DNA of 64,000 nt, from NCBI RefSeq assembly GCF_000526215.1, contig NZ_JAFQ01000004.1:1860001-1924000 (forward strand). Reading direction: 5' to 3'. Made by a program: the position numbers and the translations under genes. Every line of letters begins with the position of its first letter. Positions within the stretch are counted from its first letter, which is position 1. The stretch is from Nocardia sp. BMG51109. Its GTDB lineage: Bacteria > Actinomycetota > Actinomycetes > Mycobacteriales > Mycobacteriaceae. The notes beneath the pieces are model-generated. The model was not told the origin of the DNA, did not search any database, and was given only the letters and a program-made list of their open reading frames with translations. Below, in pieces: positions 9,022-17,478 of the stretch.

Positions 9022-10317
9022 GTGCCCCCGACGATCGATCCCGCGGCCACGGCCTGGCTGTTGGCGGGCACCGCACTGGTGCTGCTCATGACGCCCGGAC
9101 TGGCCATCTTCTACGGCGGCATGGTGCGCTCCACCGGCGTGCTGAACATGCTGATGATGAGTTTCATCGCCATCCCGCTGGTCACGGTGACATGGCTGCT
9201 GCTCGGGTACGCGTTCGCCTTCGGCGACGATGCCGGCGGCGGGCTGATCGGCAACCTCACCCATGCCGGGATGGTCGGGATCGGCCCGTCCTCGGTGCGC
9301 AACTCGGTACCGGAACTGCTGTACGCCACATTCCAGCTCACCTTCGCGATCCTGACCGCGGCACTGGTCAGCGGCGCGATCGCGGACCGGGCGAAGTTCT
9401 CGGCCTGGATGGTGTTCGTACCGCTGTGGACGCTGGCGGTCTACGCGCCGATCGCACATTGGGTGTGGGGCCCGGACGGCTGGCTGTCCTCCTTCGGCGC
9501 GCTGGACTTCGCCGGCGGCCTGGTCGTCGAGATCGGTTCGGGCGCCTCGGCATTGGCGCTGGCGCTGGTCCTGGGCCCGCGCGTCGGATTCAAGCTCGAT
9601 GCGATGCGACCGCACAATCTGCCGTTCGTGCTGCTGGGCGCGGGCATCCTGTGGTTCGGCTGGTTCGGCTTCAACGCGGGATCGGCGCTGGCGGCCGACG
9701 GAACCGCCGCCGCGGTCTTCCTGAACACGCTCGTCGCCGGCTGCCTGGGCATGCTGGGCTGGCTTGCGGTGGAACAGCTTCGGGACGGGCGCCCGACCAC
9801 CTTCGGCGCGGCCTCGGGCGTGGTGGCCGGCCTGGTGGCGATCACACCGGCGTGCGGTTCGGTGAACACCCTCGGCGCGGTGATCGTGGGACTGGCCGCG
9901 GGCGTGGTGTGTTCCTACGCGGTGGGGTGGAAGTTCAAGGCGGGCTACGACGATTCGCTCGACGTGGTGGGCGTGCACTTCACCGGCGGCGTGGTCGGCA
10001 CGCTGCTGATCGGCCTGCTCGCCACCCGGGTGATGACCGGCGACGCGCGCGGCCTGTTCTATGGCGGCGGACTCGCCCAGCTGGGCAAGCAGGCGGTCGG
10101 GGTGCTGGTGGTCGCGGTGTGGGCGTTCGCGGTGTCGTTCGTGCTGGGCAAGCTGATCGATCGCACGATGGGCTTCCGGGTCAGCAGGGAGGACGAGGTC
10201 GCCGGCATCGACTTCGCCCTGCACGCCGAGACCGCCTACGCCGAGGGGGTGCACGGGCACGCGCCGCGCGGACTGTCCGGCCACCAGCACGGAAAGGGCG
10301 ATCGGGACCGAAAGTAA
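9022..10317 (+). CDS. amt: Ammonium transporter (Amt family), twin-histidine variant
   Basis: This 431-residue membrane protein has about 11 hydrophobic segments and the family signatures MTPGLAIFYGGMV, DFAGG and WFGWFGFNAGSA. It conducts ammonium across the cytoplasmic membrane. In E. coli AmtB two pore histidines (168 and 318) line the channel. Here the first is Glu170 (GGLVVEIGSG), while the second is kept as His319 (VVGVHFTGG). A similar Glu substitution is known in some fungal Mep proteins. The GTG at 9022 has GGAAGGAG seven bases upstream. A GlnR-like box lies in the promoter region. No glnK or glnD gene follows, unlike many amt operons. Confidence 0.92.
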   Translation: MPPTIDPAATAWLLAGTALVLLMTPGLAIFYGGMVRSTGVLNMLMMSFIAIPLVTVTWLLLGYAFAFGDDAGGGLIGNLTHAGMVGIGPSSVRNSVPELLYATFQLTFAILTAALVSGAIADRAKFSAWMVFVPLWTLAVYAPIAHWVWGPDGWLSSFGALDFAGGLVVEIGSGASALALALVLGPRVGFKLDAMRPHNLPFVLLGAGILWFGWFGFNAGSALAADGTAAAVFLNTLVAGCLGMLGWLAVEQLRDGRPTTFGAASGVVAGLVAITPACGSVNTLGAVIVGLAAGVVCSYAVGWKFKAGYDDSLDVVGVHFTGGVVGTLLIGLLATRVMTGDARGLFYGGGLAQLGKQAVGVLVVAVWAFAVSFVLGKLIDRTMGFRVSREDEVAGIDFALHAETAYAEGVHGHAPRGLSGHQHGKGDRDRK

Positions 10318-10323
10318 CCGGCA

Positions 10324-10339
10324 TGTGATCGGGATCACT
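10324..10339. promoter_or_regulatory. Crp-like palindrome between amt and the mmpL-type gene
   Basis: TGTGA, six bases, TCACT, with GTGATC/GATCAC as perfect 6-bp arms, matches the Crp-type consensus TGTGA-n6-TCACA at all but the last base. It sits seven bases after the amt stop and about 90 bases before the next start. It may be a binding site or a small terminator hairpin. Confidence 0.3.
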
Positions 10340-10374
10340 CGATTGCCCGGGCAGCGCCCCTTGCGACCCGTAAA

Positions 10375-10403
10375 GGTAACAGCGTTACGCTAACGCTGTT
10401 ACC
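10375..10403. promoter_or_regulatory. 29-bp palindromic operator of the mmpL-tetR operon
   Basis: GGTAACAGCGTTA (10375-10387) and TAACGCTGTTACC (10391-10403) are perfect 13-bp arms around CGC. The symmetry continues outward as CCGTAA on both sides with one extra base on the left. It lies 27 bases upstream of the mmpL-type start codon, over the expected promoter. The most likely ligand is the TetR regulator encoded in the same operon at 12680. Confidence 0.7.
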
Positions 10404-10430
10404 TTACGGCCGCATCGAGGAGCACACTTC

Positions 10431-12680
10431 ATGCTGACCACCATCGCCCGGACCGCCACCCGGTATCCGAAAGGGATCCTGCTCGCGGCGCTGGCCCTCG
10501 CGCTGCTGTGCGCCGGATTCGGCGCCTCGGTCACCAGCGGCCTGAAATCCGGCGGCTTCACCTCGGACGCCTCCGAATCCTCCGAGGTAACCCGCCTGTT
10601 GGCGGACAACTTCGGCGGCGCCGAGCCCAACCTGGTGCTACTGGTGCACTCCGACCAGGGCGTCGAGGCCCCCGACGCGCGAGCGGCCGCCACCGACATC
10701 ACCGAGCAGTTGCAGGGCCGCCCCGATACCGTCGGCGTCCGCTCCTATTGGTCCAGCCCACCTCAGGTCGCGTCCGCCCTGCGCAGCACCGACGGCAAGA
10801 GCGCGCTCGTGCTCGCCTATCTCACCGGCGGCGACGACAAGGCACAGCGGTCCGCCGCGGATATCGCGGCCGGGCTGGGCGATATGCCGCCGGGCGTCAC
10901 GGTGCAGGCGGGCGGCCAGTCGATCCTCTATCACGAGGTGAACAGCCAGGTCACCAAGGATCTTGCGATCGCCGAGGCGGTCGCGGTGCCGCTGACGGCG
11001 ATCGTGCTGATGCTGGTGTTCGGCAGCGTGATCGCGGCGTCGCTGCCGCTGCTGATCGGGGTGTTCGCGATCGTCGGCACGATAGCGATCCTGCGAGCGT
11101 TCACGATGTTCGCCGACGTGTCGATCTACGCGCTGAACATGACGACCGCGCTGGGCCTGGCGCTGGCCATCGACTACAGCCTGTTCATCGTCAGCCGATT
11201 CCGGGAGGAACTGGCGCGCGGCCTGACCCACCGCGACGCCGCGATCCGCGCCGTCCAGACCGCCGGGCGCACGGTGCTGTTCTCCGCGCTCACGGTGGTG
11301 CTGGCGCTGGCCGCGCTGGCGGTGTTCGATCTGTACTTCCTGCGGTCGTTCGCCTACGCCGGCGTGGCCGTGGTGGCCGCCGCGGCCGCCGCGTCGATCG
11401 TGATCCTGCCGGCCGCGCTGGTGCTGCTGGGCGACCGGGTGAACGCCTGGGACCTGCGAGTTCCATTGCGGCGCATGCTGCGCCGGCCGCGGCCCGAGCC
11501 GGTCCCGCCCGAGCGGTCGGCGTGGTATCGCATGGTGACCTGGGTGATGCGGCGGGCCGCTCCGGTCGCGGTGGTGATCGTCGCGGTGCTGCTGGCGATC
11601 GGAGCGCCGTTCCTGGGCGTGAAATTCGGCTTCCCGGACGAGCGGGTGCTGCCGCCCGGCGCCGAGAGCCGGGCCGTCGGCGACGTCCTGCGCAGCGAGT
11701 TCCCGGCCGTGAACACGGGAACGGCGACCACTGTCGTGCTGAACGGGTACCGCGGGGATCCGGCCGCGGTGGGTGGCTATGCGGCCGAGCTGTCGAAGGT
11801 GGACGGGGTATCGGCCGTGCTGTCCGGGCCGGGCGTCTATGTGTCCGGCTCGCGGGTCGCGCCCACACCACCCGGAATGGCCAACGATACCGGCCAATAC
11901 CTCACCGTCACAACGACATTCAATCCGTACTCGGCCGCGGGCGAGCAGCAGCTGCGACAACTGCGCGACGTGCCCGCCCCCGGACCGGCGCTGTTCGGCG
12001 GCGGCGCGGCGATCAACACCGACACCCTGCACGCGCTGGGGGCGCGGCTGCCGCTCGCCGCCGCACTGATCGCGCTGTCCACCTTCATCGTGCTGTTCCT
12101 GTTCACCGGCAGCGTGGTGCTCCCGCTGAAGGCGCTGGTGCTCAACTCGCTCTCGCTGAGCGCCATGTTCGGGATGATGGTCTGGATCTTCCAGGACGGC
12201 CGGTTCGCTGACCTGCTGGGCTTCACTCCGACCGGCTACCTGGTGGCGACGATGCCGATCCTGATGTTCTGCTTGGCATTCGGGATGTCGATGGACTACG
12301 AGGTGTTCCTGCTGTCGCGGATCCGGGAGGCGTGGCTGTCATCCGAGCGCACCGCGGCGGACAATCTGCGGTCGGTGGCGATCGGTGTCGCCCGCACCGG
12401 CAAGATCGTCACGGCTGCGGCGGTTCTGATGGCTATCGTGTTGGGGGCCATGATTACTTCGAAAGTGTCCTTCATGCAGATGTTCGGTCTCGGGCTGACC
12501 CTGACCGTGCTCGCCGATGCCACCATCATTCGCGGGCTGCTGGTACCGGCGCTGATGAAGCTGCTGGGGACGGTCAACTGGTGGGCGCCCGCACCGCTCG
12601 CCCGGTTGCACGATCGGTTCGGCCTGTCGGACGAGGAGCCGAGCGCGGTCGCCGAACCGGAGCCGGTGGGCCGGCCGTGA
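10431..12680 (+). CDS. MmpL-family RND transporter
   Basis: This 749-residue inner-membrane exporter is built of two repeats, each with one N-terminal helix, a large extracytoplasmic domain and five further helices. The Asp-Tyr pairs of the MmpL proton relay are present: Asp248-Tyr249 in AIDYSLFIVSRFREEL and Asp622-Tyr623 in SMDYEVFLLSRIREAW. The mycobacterial relatives move lipids or drugs; the substrate here is unknown. GAGGAG lies eight bases before the ATG. The gene overlaps the downstream tetR gene by one base and follows a perfect 13+13-bp palindrome, so it is probably repressed by that TetR and induced by a substrate or lipid ligand. Confidence 0.9.
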   Translation: MLTTIARTATRYPKGILLAALALALLCAGFGASVTSGLKSGGFTSDASESSEVTRLLADNFGGAEPNLVLLVHSDQGVEAPDARAAATDITEQLQGRPDTVGVRSYWSSPPQVASALRSTDGKSALVLAYLTGGDDKAQRSAADIAAGLGDMPPGVTVQAGGQSILYHEVNSQVTKDLAIAEAVAVPLTAIVLMLVFGSVIAASLPLLIGVFAIVGTIAILRAFTMFADVSIYALNMTTALGLALAIDYSLFIVSRFREELARGLTHRDAAIRAVQTAGRTVLFSALTVVLALAALAVFDLYFLRSFAYAGVAVVAAAAAASIVILPAALVLLGDRVNAWDLRVPLRRMLRRPRPEPVPPERSAWYRMVTWVMRRAAPVAVVIVAVLLAIGAPFLGVKFGFPDERVLPPGAESRAVGDVLRSEFPAVNTGTATTVVLNGYRGDPAAVGGYAAELSKVDGVSAVLSGPGVYVSGSRVAPTPPGMANDTGQYLTVTTTFNPYSAAGEQQLRQLRDVPAPGPALFGGGAAINTDTLHALGARLPLAAALIALSTFIVLFLFTGSVVLPLKALVLNSLSLSAMFGMMVWIFQDGRFADLLGFTPTGYLVATMPILMFCLAFGMSMDYEVFLLSRIREAWLSSERTAADNLRSVAIGVARTGKIVTAAAVLMAIVLGAMITSKVSFMQMFGLGLTLTVLADATIIRGLLVPALMKLLGTVNWWAPAPLARLHDRFGLSDEEPSAVAEPEPVGRP

Positions 12681-13357
12681 TGTGCCCACGCCAGCGATCG
12701 GCCCGCGGCAGCGGCGCCCAGTTGCGCGAGGAGATTCTGGTCGCGACCCGGGAGTTGCTGGCACGCACCGGAAATGCCGATGCGGTATCGATCCGCGAGG
12801 TCGGCAAGCTCGTCGGGGTGAGCGCGCCGTCGATCTACCGGCACTTCGCCGACAAGAACGCGCTCATCGAAACGGCCGTGGCGCAGGTGTTCGAGAATCT
12901 CGACACCGCGGTGGTCGCGGCCACCGATCCCGGCGTCTCGCCGGTCACCCGGATGCGCGACCAGGGCATGGCCTATGTGCGATTCGCCCTGGAGCATCCG
13001 GCCCAGTACCGGGTCGCCATGGCGGCCACCTCCGATCAAGGTCCGCGCGCGGTCGACCTGGTGATAGGCAGCGGTGCGTTCCAGCGCTTCTCGCACACCG
13101 TCCGGGAGGCGATGGATGCCGGCACCATCACGCCCGGTGATCCGCTGCCCGTCGTGCTGGAACTGTGGGCGGCCGCGCACGGCGTCGCCTCGCTGCTGAT
13201 CGCCAAGCCCTACCTGCCGTTCGGCGATGCCGAGGAGTTCGCCAGCCGCGTGCTCGGGGCCACGTGCGTCGGCCACCTGGTGCTCGACATCCTGGGCGGG
13301 GTGCCCGAGCCCGACGAGGCGGCACAGCGGCTGGCACCGCTGCGCGACACCGAATGA
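12680..13357 (+). CDS. TetR family repressor, likely controlling the mmpL-type gene
   Basis: This 225-residue protein has an N-terminal helix-turn-helix (about residues 14-60: ILVATRELLA, then IREVGKLVGVSAPSIYRHFADK) and a C-terminal domain of the WHG/TetR_C type (LELWAAAHGVASLLI). The ATG at 12680 overlaps the TGA of the transporter as TGATG, so translation is coupled. The natural target is the palindrome at 10375-10403 in front of the operon, which would make it autoregulatory. The ligand is unknown. Confidence 0.88.
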   Translation: MCPRQRSARGSGAQLREEILVATRELLARTGNADAVSIREVGKLVGVSAPSIYRHFADKNALIETAVAQVFENLDTAVVAATDPGVSPVTRMRDQGMAYVRFALEHPAQYRVAMAATSDQGPRAVDLVIGSGAFQRFSHTVREAMDAGTITPGDPLPVVLELWAAAHGVASLLIAKPYLPFGDAEEFASRVLGATCVGHLVLDILGGVPEPDEAAQRLAPLRDTE

Positions 13358-13389
13358 CCACGGCCGCACCGTAATTCAGGAAAAGTCGT

Positions 13390-14595
13390 TCAGGAGACGT
13401 CGGCGGCCGCGGCCAGCCAGGTGTTGCACTTCTGGGTGCGGTTGTTGGTGTAGCCGTACTCGTGCCAGGCACCGAAGTTCTGCTTGCTGCCGTGGTCTCG
13501 GGTATCGCCCGGACGGTCGCCGCGGGTGTAGGAGTCGCGGATGACGCGCCCCGCCTGGTCGTCGGTCACCGTACCGACGAAATTGGAAGAGCCGAGGAAC
13601 ATTCCGCCGAAGCATTCGGCCTGCAGTTCATGACGGCGCGAAAGCTCCAGCCCCCGTGCCGAACTCGGCCCCGCCTCACGCCGGTCCTTGTTCTCCTTGG
13701 CCGTGACGCCGCTGACCGCCTCGACGTGATGGCCGTATTCGTGGGCGAAGACGCCCAGATAGATCACCGAATCGTCGCCGTACTCCTCGATCTGGATGGT
13801 GTCCAGCGGCATGTAGATGGTGTGGTTGGCCGAGCAGTAGAACGCCGCGAAGCTGCCCCCGGAACTGGTGCACGGCGAGGTCGCGTTCACCGCCTTGGCC
13901 GGGACGGAGACGGTGGGGCTGAAGAAGGGCAGGCCGGCCGCCTGCAGCACCGGCTTCCACATGTTGTCCAGGCAGGTCTTGGCGGCCTCGAAGAACGCCG
14001 TTGCCGCCGCGACGCTGGAACCCCACTGCGGGTAGCCGCACTGGATGTTGACCAGACCGGAATCGGGGTCGCGGAACAGCGGATTGTCACCGGTGGCGAC
14101 GACCGGTTGCGGCCCTGCGGGTTTCGTGGTCGTCGCGGCGGTGCTGCGCCGGGTCGTCGTGGACCGGGTGGTCGTGGTGGACGATGCCGAGCTCGACGAC
14201 GCCGTGGTGTAGCTCGACGTCGTGGTTTCGCTCGGTGCGGTGTAGGTGTAGCTCGGCGAATCGTAGGAGTGCTTGGACGATTCGCTCTCGCTCGCGCCGA
14301 CGGTGGCGAAGACGACCAGCGCGCCGACCACGGCGAAGACCAGCAGCACACCGAATACCGCGCCGACCGCGCCGCCGCCCGAACTCGGTGGCGGATAGGG
14401 CCGCCCGTAGTAGCCGGGCGGCGGCAGCGGCGGGCCGTACGGGGAACCCGGCGGCGGACCGTACGGAGGGCGCTGACCGTATCCCGGAGGCGGACCGTAG
14501 CCAGGAGGCGGACCGTATCCGGGCGGCGGGCCGTAGGGCGGTCGGCCCGGCGGCGGAAAGCCGTGCGGCGGCGGGTATCCGGGAGGCTGGTTCAT
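13390..14595 (-). CDS. Neutral zinc metallopeptidase (YpfJ family), first of a tandem pair
   Basis: This 401-residue protein has an N-terminal cytoplasmic stretch of about 65 residues made of PPGYGPPPGYG-type repeats, one transmembrane helix (AVFGVLLVFAVVGALVVFATVG), a Ser/Thr-rich linker and a C-terminal metallopeptidase domain. The zinc motif is HEYGH at His285-Glu286 to His289 (FAHEYGHHVEAVSG). Cysteines in INIQCGYPQW-, TCLDNMW-, SPCTSSGG- and FYCSANH-like positions suggest disulfides outside the cell. The substrate is unknown. It lies seven bases downstream of a paralogue on the same strand. The start codon is ATG at 14595. Confidence 0.85.
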   Translation of the reverse strand: MNQPPGYPPPHGFPPPGRPPYGPPPGYGPPPGYGPPPGYGQRPPYGPPPGSPYGPPLPPPGYYGRPYPPPSSGGGAVGAVFGVLLVFAVVGALVVFATVGASESESSKHSYDSPSYTYTAPSETTTSSYTTASSSSASSTTTTRSTTTRRSTAATTTKPAGPQPVVATGDNPLFRDPDSGLVNIQCGYPQWGSSVAAATAFFEAAKTCLDNMWKPVLQAAGLPFFSPTVSVPAKAVNATSPCTSSGGSFAAFYCSANHTIYMPLDTIQIEEYGDDSVIYLGVFAHEYGHHVEAVSGVTAKENKDRREAGPSSARGLELSRRHELQAECFGGMFLGSSNFVGTVTDDQAGRVIRDSYTRGDRPGDTRDHGSKQNFGAWHEYGYTNNRTQKCNTWLAAAADVS

Positions 14596-14602
14596 ATCCG
14601 GG

Positions 14603-15787
14603 TCAATTCACCTGGCTCGCGGGGGCTCGGAACGTATTGCACTGTGCGGTCTTGTTCTTGTCGAAACCCGTGCTCCACCAGTCGCCCATGTTCTGGGCGG
14701 AGCCGTGATCGCGCATATCGCCGGGGGCGTCGCCGCGACCGTAGGAGTCTTCGCGGGTGTTGCCGGTCTGCGAGGAGGTCAGCGAGCCGCCGCCGGCCGT
14801 GGCCGCGACGAACATGCCGTCGAAACAGTTGGCCTGCAACTCGACCCGGCGGGACAGCTCCAGGCCGCGGGCGCTGCGGGTACCGGCCTCGCGGCGCTGC
14901 TTGTTGGCCTCCAGCAGGATTCCGGACTGGGCCTGCACGTGATGCCCGTACTCGTGGGCGAACACCGACAGGTAGATCTCCCAGTGATCCCGGAACATCT
15001 CGGTCTGCAGCTGGCTGACCGGCATGTAGATGGTCTGGTCGGCCCCGCAGTAGAACGCCGCGAAACTGCTGCTGGTGCCCGTGCACGGGGTGGTGATCCC
15101 GGCCGTGGTGGCGGTGACGTTGATCTTCGGTGCGGTGAACGACAGGTTCGCCGCCGACAGCACCGGGCGCCAGGCCTGTTCGAGACAGCCCGCCGCGCTC
15201 TCGAAGAACTTGCGCGCCGCGTCGACCTGCGTGCTCCACGGCGCGTAGTTACAGCGGGCCGGGTTGAGCGGCGAACCCGGGTCGGCCACCAGCGGATTGG
15301 CGTCGGTCGATGCGACGCCCGCTGTGCCCGAATCCTTTCCGGGGCCCGTCGTCGGCGCGTAGGTGTAGCTCGGCTGATCGCCGGAATGCGCCGCATCCAC
15401 GCCGGTGCGAATCGCGGTGCGCACCAACCCGCTGGTCACGATCAGGATCAGGACGATCAGGATGGCGCCCGGGCCACCGCGGCGCTTCCGTTTCGGCGGC
15501 CGCCCGGGCGGGCCGTACGGTGCCGGTGGCGGCATCGGCGGGCGGTAGCCCGGAACCGGCGGTGGGGCACCGTAACCCGGTGGCGGACCGTAACCGGGTA
15601 CGGGGTAGCCGGGCGGTGGGCCGTAGCCGGGCGGCGGACCGTACCCCGGCGGCGGAGCGTAACCGGGCGGCGGGGCATAACCGGGCGGAGGGCCAGGTGG
15701 CGGGCCGTACGGCGGAGGCTGCTGCCCCGGCGGGGGCGGGCGACGCCCGGGAGGAATCGGACCATATCCGTAGGGTGGTTGGCTCAC
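14603..15787 (-). CDS. Neutral zinc metallopeptidase (YpfJ family), second of a tandem pair
   Basis: This 394-residue paralogue of the 13390 gene has the same architecture: a proline/glycine/tyrosine-rich N-terminus of repeated GYGPPPGYG units, one transmembrane helix (GAILIVLILIVTSGLV), a linker and an extracytoplasmic domain with HEYGH (His278, Glu279, His282). GTG at 15787 gives VSQPPYGYG and is preceded by a G-rich stretch; longer reading frames upstream lack the family N-terminus. It is the first gene of a two-gene operon and is divergent from the DUF2207 gene. The pair probably arose by tandem duplication. Confidence 0.85.
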   Translation of the reverse strand: MSQPPYGYGPIPPGRRPPPPGQQPPPYGPPPGPPPGYAPPPGYAPPPGYGPPPGYGPPPGYPVPGYGPPPGYGAPPPVPGYRPPMPPPAPYGPPGRPPKRKRRGGPGAILIVLILIVTSGLVRTAIRTGVDAAHSGDQPSYTYAPTTGPGKDSGTAGVASTDANPLVADPGSPLNPARCNYAPWSTQVDAARKFFESAAGCLEQAWRPVLSAANLSFTAPKINVTATTAGITTPCTGTSSSFAAFYCGADQTIYMPVSQLQTEMFRDHWEIYLSVFAHEYGHHVQAQSGILLEANKQRREAGTRSARGLELSRRVELQANCFDGMFVAATAGGGSLTSSQTGNTREDSYGRGDAPGDMRDHGSAQNMGDWWSTGFDKNKTAQCNTFRAPASQVN

Positions 15788-15864
15788 TCCCCCGTGCCCC
15801 CTGGTTCTTTCTGGTATACGACTGCCGCTGACGCAGAATAGCAAGCTGTCTAAGCTATGGCGTC

Positions 15865-17478
15865 ATGCTGATCATTCGGGGGGGCGCCCTGGGCGCTCTG
15901 TTTCTAGTTCTGGCGGGTCTGTTCGCCACCTCGACACAGGCCCAGCAACCGGCGGACGGCGTGACGATCAACGCCGACATCACACTGAACGAACAGGGTC
16001 TGCTGGGGGTCGACCAGACTGTACAGGTACCACCGGGCGGCGAGTTCCACATGGCCGTCCCGCTGCGAGTCGCGCTGGCGGACAAGGGCGAACGACGATT
16101 CACCGTCACCGATATCGCGGCCACCGGGCCGGGCACGGCGAAGGTGGACGGCGACCGGTTCGGCATCGACGCGCAGCCCGGCGAATCGTCGTACAAGTAC
16201 ACCGTGCACAACACGGTGAACGATGCGCCGGGCACCCAGATCTTCCGCTGGAGCGGCGTTCTCAACACCGATGTCGCCGCGATCGACGCCTCGGTGATCG
16301 GTCCCAGCTATCAAATGGGCATCGTCGACTGCAAGATCGGCCCGGCCGATGCCCCGCAGCCGTGCGCCGATGTGCGGGTGGAGCCGGACGGCGTGCTGTC
16401 GCTGCACAAGGAGGGCCTGCACAAGGGCGACCTCATCGACCTCACGCTGCAGTTGCCGCCGGGCACCGTGCCCGCCAACGCCGACATCAGCGGCGACGAG
16501 CCGAGCGCGTTCGCGATCACGACGCCCGTGCTGGCCGCGTTCGGGGTGTTGCTGGTGGCGCTGATCGCGGCCGGCGGCTACCTGGTCTGGGCGCGGCGAC
16601 AGGACGCGGCGGCGCTCGCGGTGACCGAGACGCTGGATCCGGTGCAGCACAGCGGTAAGCAGGCACAGTTCGTCTCGCCCGGCGGCGTGCTGCCCGGCGA
16701 GGCAGGCCTGCTGCTGGACGGTTCGGCGGATCCGGGCGATCTGGCCGCCACGGTGGTGGATCTCGCTGTGCGCCGGTACATCTGGATCACCCCCGTCAGC
16801 GATTCGGACTGGCGGATCGATCGCATCAATCCGGCCGACGATCAACTGCGCGCCTACGAGCAGGCGGTCTACCGCGCGCTGCTGCCCGACGGCACCGATT
16901 CGGCGCTGGTCTCGGAGCTGCGCGGCGGCGGCCGGGTGAACGGCGCGCCGGTGTCCGCCGCGCTGCGCGACGACGCCCTCACCCGCGGCACCCTGGTCGA
17001 TCGGTCCCGCCGCGGCCCGGCGTTCTGGCTGGGCGCGGTGCTGGTGGTGGCCGGTGTCGGCACGACGATCGGGCTCGCGGTGACGAGCGGGCATGCGCTG
17101 GTCGGCGTCGCGATCGCGATCGGCGGGGTGGCGGCGCTGCTGCTGCCGCGCTACCTGCCGGAGCGCACCGCCGCGGGCCGCGAGCTGGCCGGGCAGGTGC
17201 GGGCGCTGCAACGCGGACTGGATTCGCTTGCGCCCGACCGGGTTCCGCCTGGCGATCAGGAGCTGGTGTTCTCCCGGGCGCTGCCGTTCAGTGTGATCGG
17301 CGGGCGCGCCGACAACTGGATCCGCACCTTCCGGGAGCTGAACCCCGGGGCCGATCGGCAGCCCGGCCTGTACTGGTTCGGCGGCTTCGACCGCGACCGC
17401 AATCTGCACCGGTTCGCCGGGCACTTCCCGTATTTCATCACCGCGGTGGAGGGTCTGTTCGGCGCCGCCCGCCGTTAG
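15865..17478 (+). CDS. DUF2207 family membrane protein with signal peptide
   Basis: This 537-residue protein has a signal peptide (about residues 1-27, ending STQA-QQ), an extracytoplasmic beta-rich DUF2207 domain, a transmembrane helix near residue 220 (VLAAFGVLLVALIAAGGYLVWA), a cytoplasmic stretch, a second hydrophobic pair (AVLVVAGVGTTIGLAV and ALVGVAIAIGGVAALLL) and a C-terminal domain. DUF2207 proteins have no settled function. It is divergent from the metallopeptidase operon with 77 bases between starts. Its stop codon overlaps the convergent beta-lactamase-like gene by four bases. Confidence 0.8.
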   Translation: MLIIRGGALGALFLVLAGLFATSTQAQQPADGVTINADITLNEQGLLGVDQTVQVPPGGEFHMAVPLRVALADKGERRFTVTDIAATGPGTAKVDGDRFGIDAQPGESSYKYTVHNTVNDAPGTQIFRWSGVLNTDVAAIDASVIGPSYQMGIVDCKIGPADAPQPCADVRVEPDGVLSLHKEGLHKGDLIDLTLQLPPGTVPANADISGDEPSAFAITTPVLAAFGVLLVALIAAGGYLVWARRQDAAALAVTETLDPVQHSGKQAQFVSPGGVLPGEAGLLLDGSADPGDLAATVVDLAVRRYIWITPVSDSDWRIDRINPADDQLRAYEQAVYRALLPDGTDSALVSELRGGGRVNGAPVSAALRDDALTRGTLVDRSRRGPAFWLGAVLVVAGVGTTIGLAVTSGHALVGVAIAIGGVAALLLPRYLPERTAAGRELAGQVRALQRGLDSLAPDRVPPGDQELVFSRALPFSVIGGRADNWIRTFRELNPGADRQPGLYWFGGFDRDRNLHRFAGHFPYFITAVEGLFGAARR

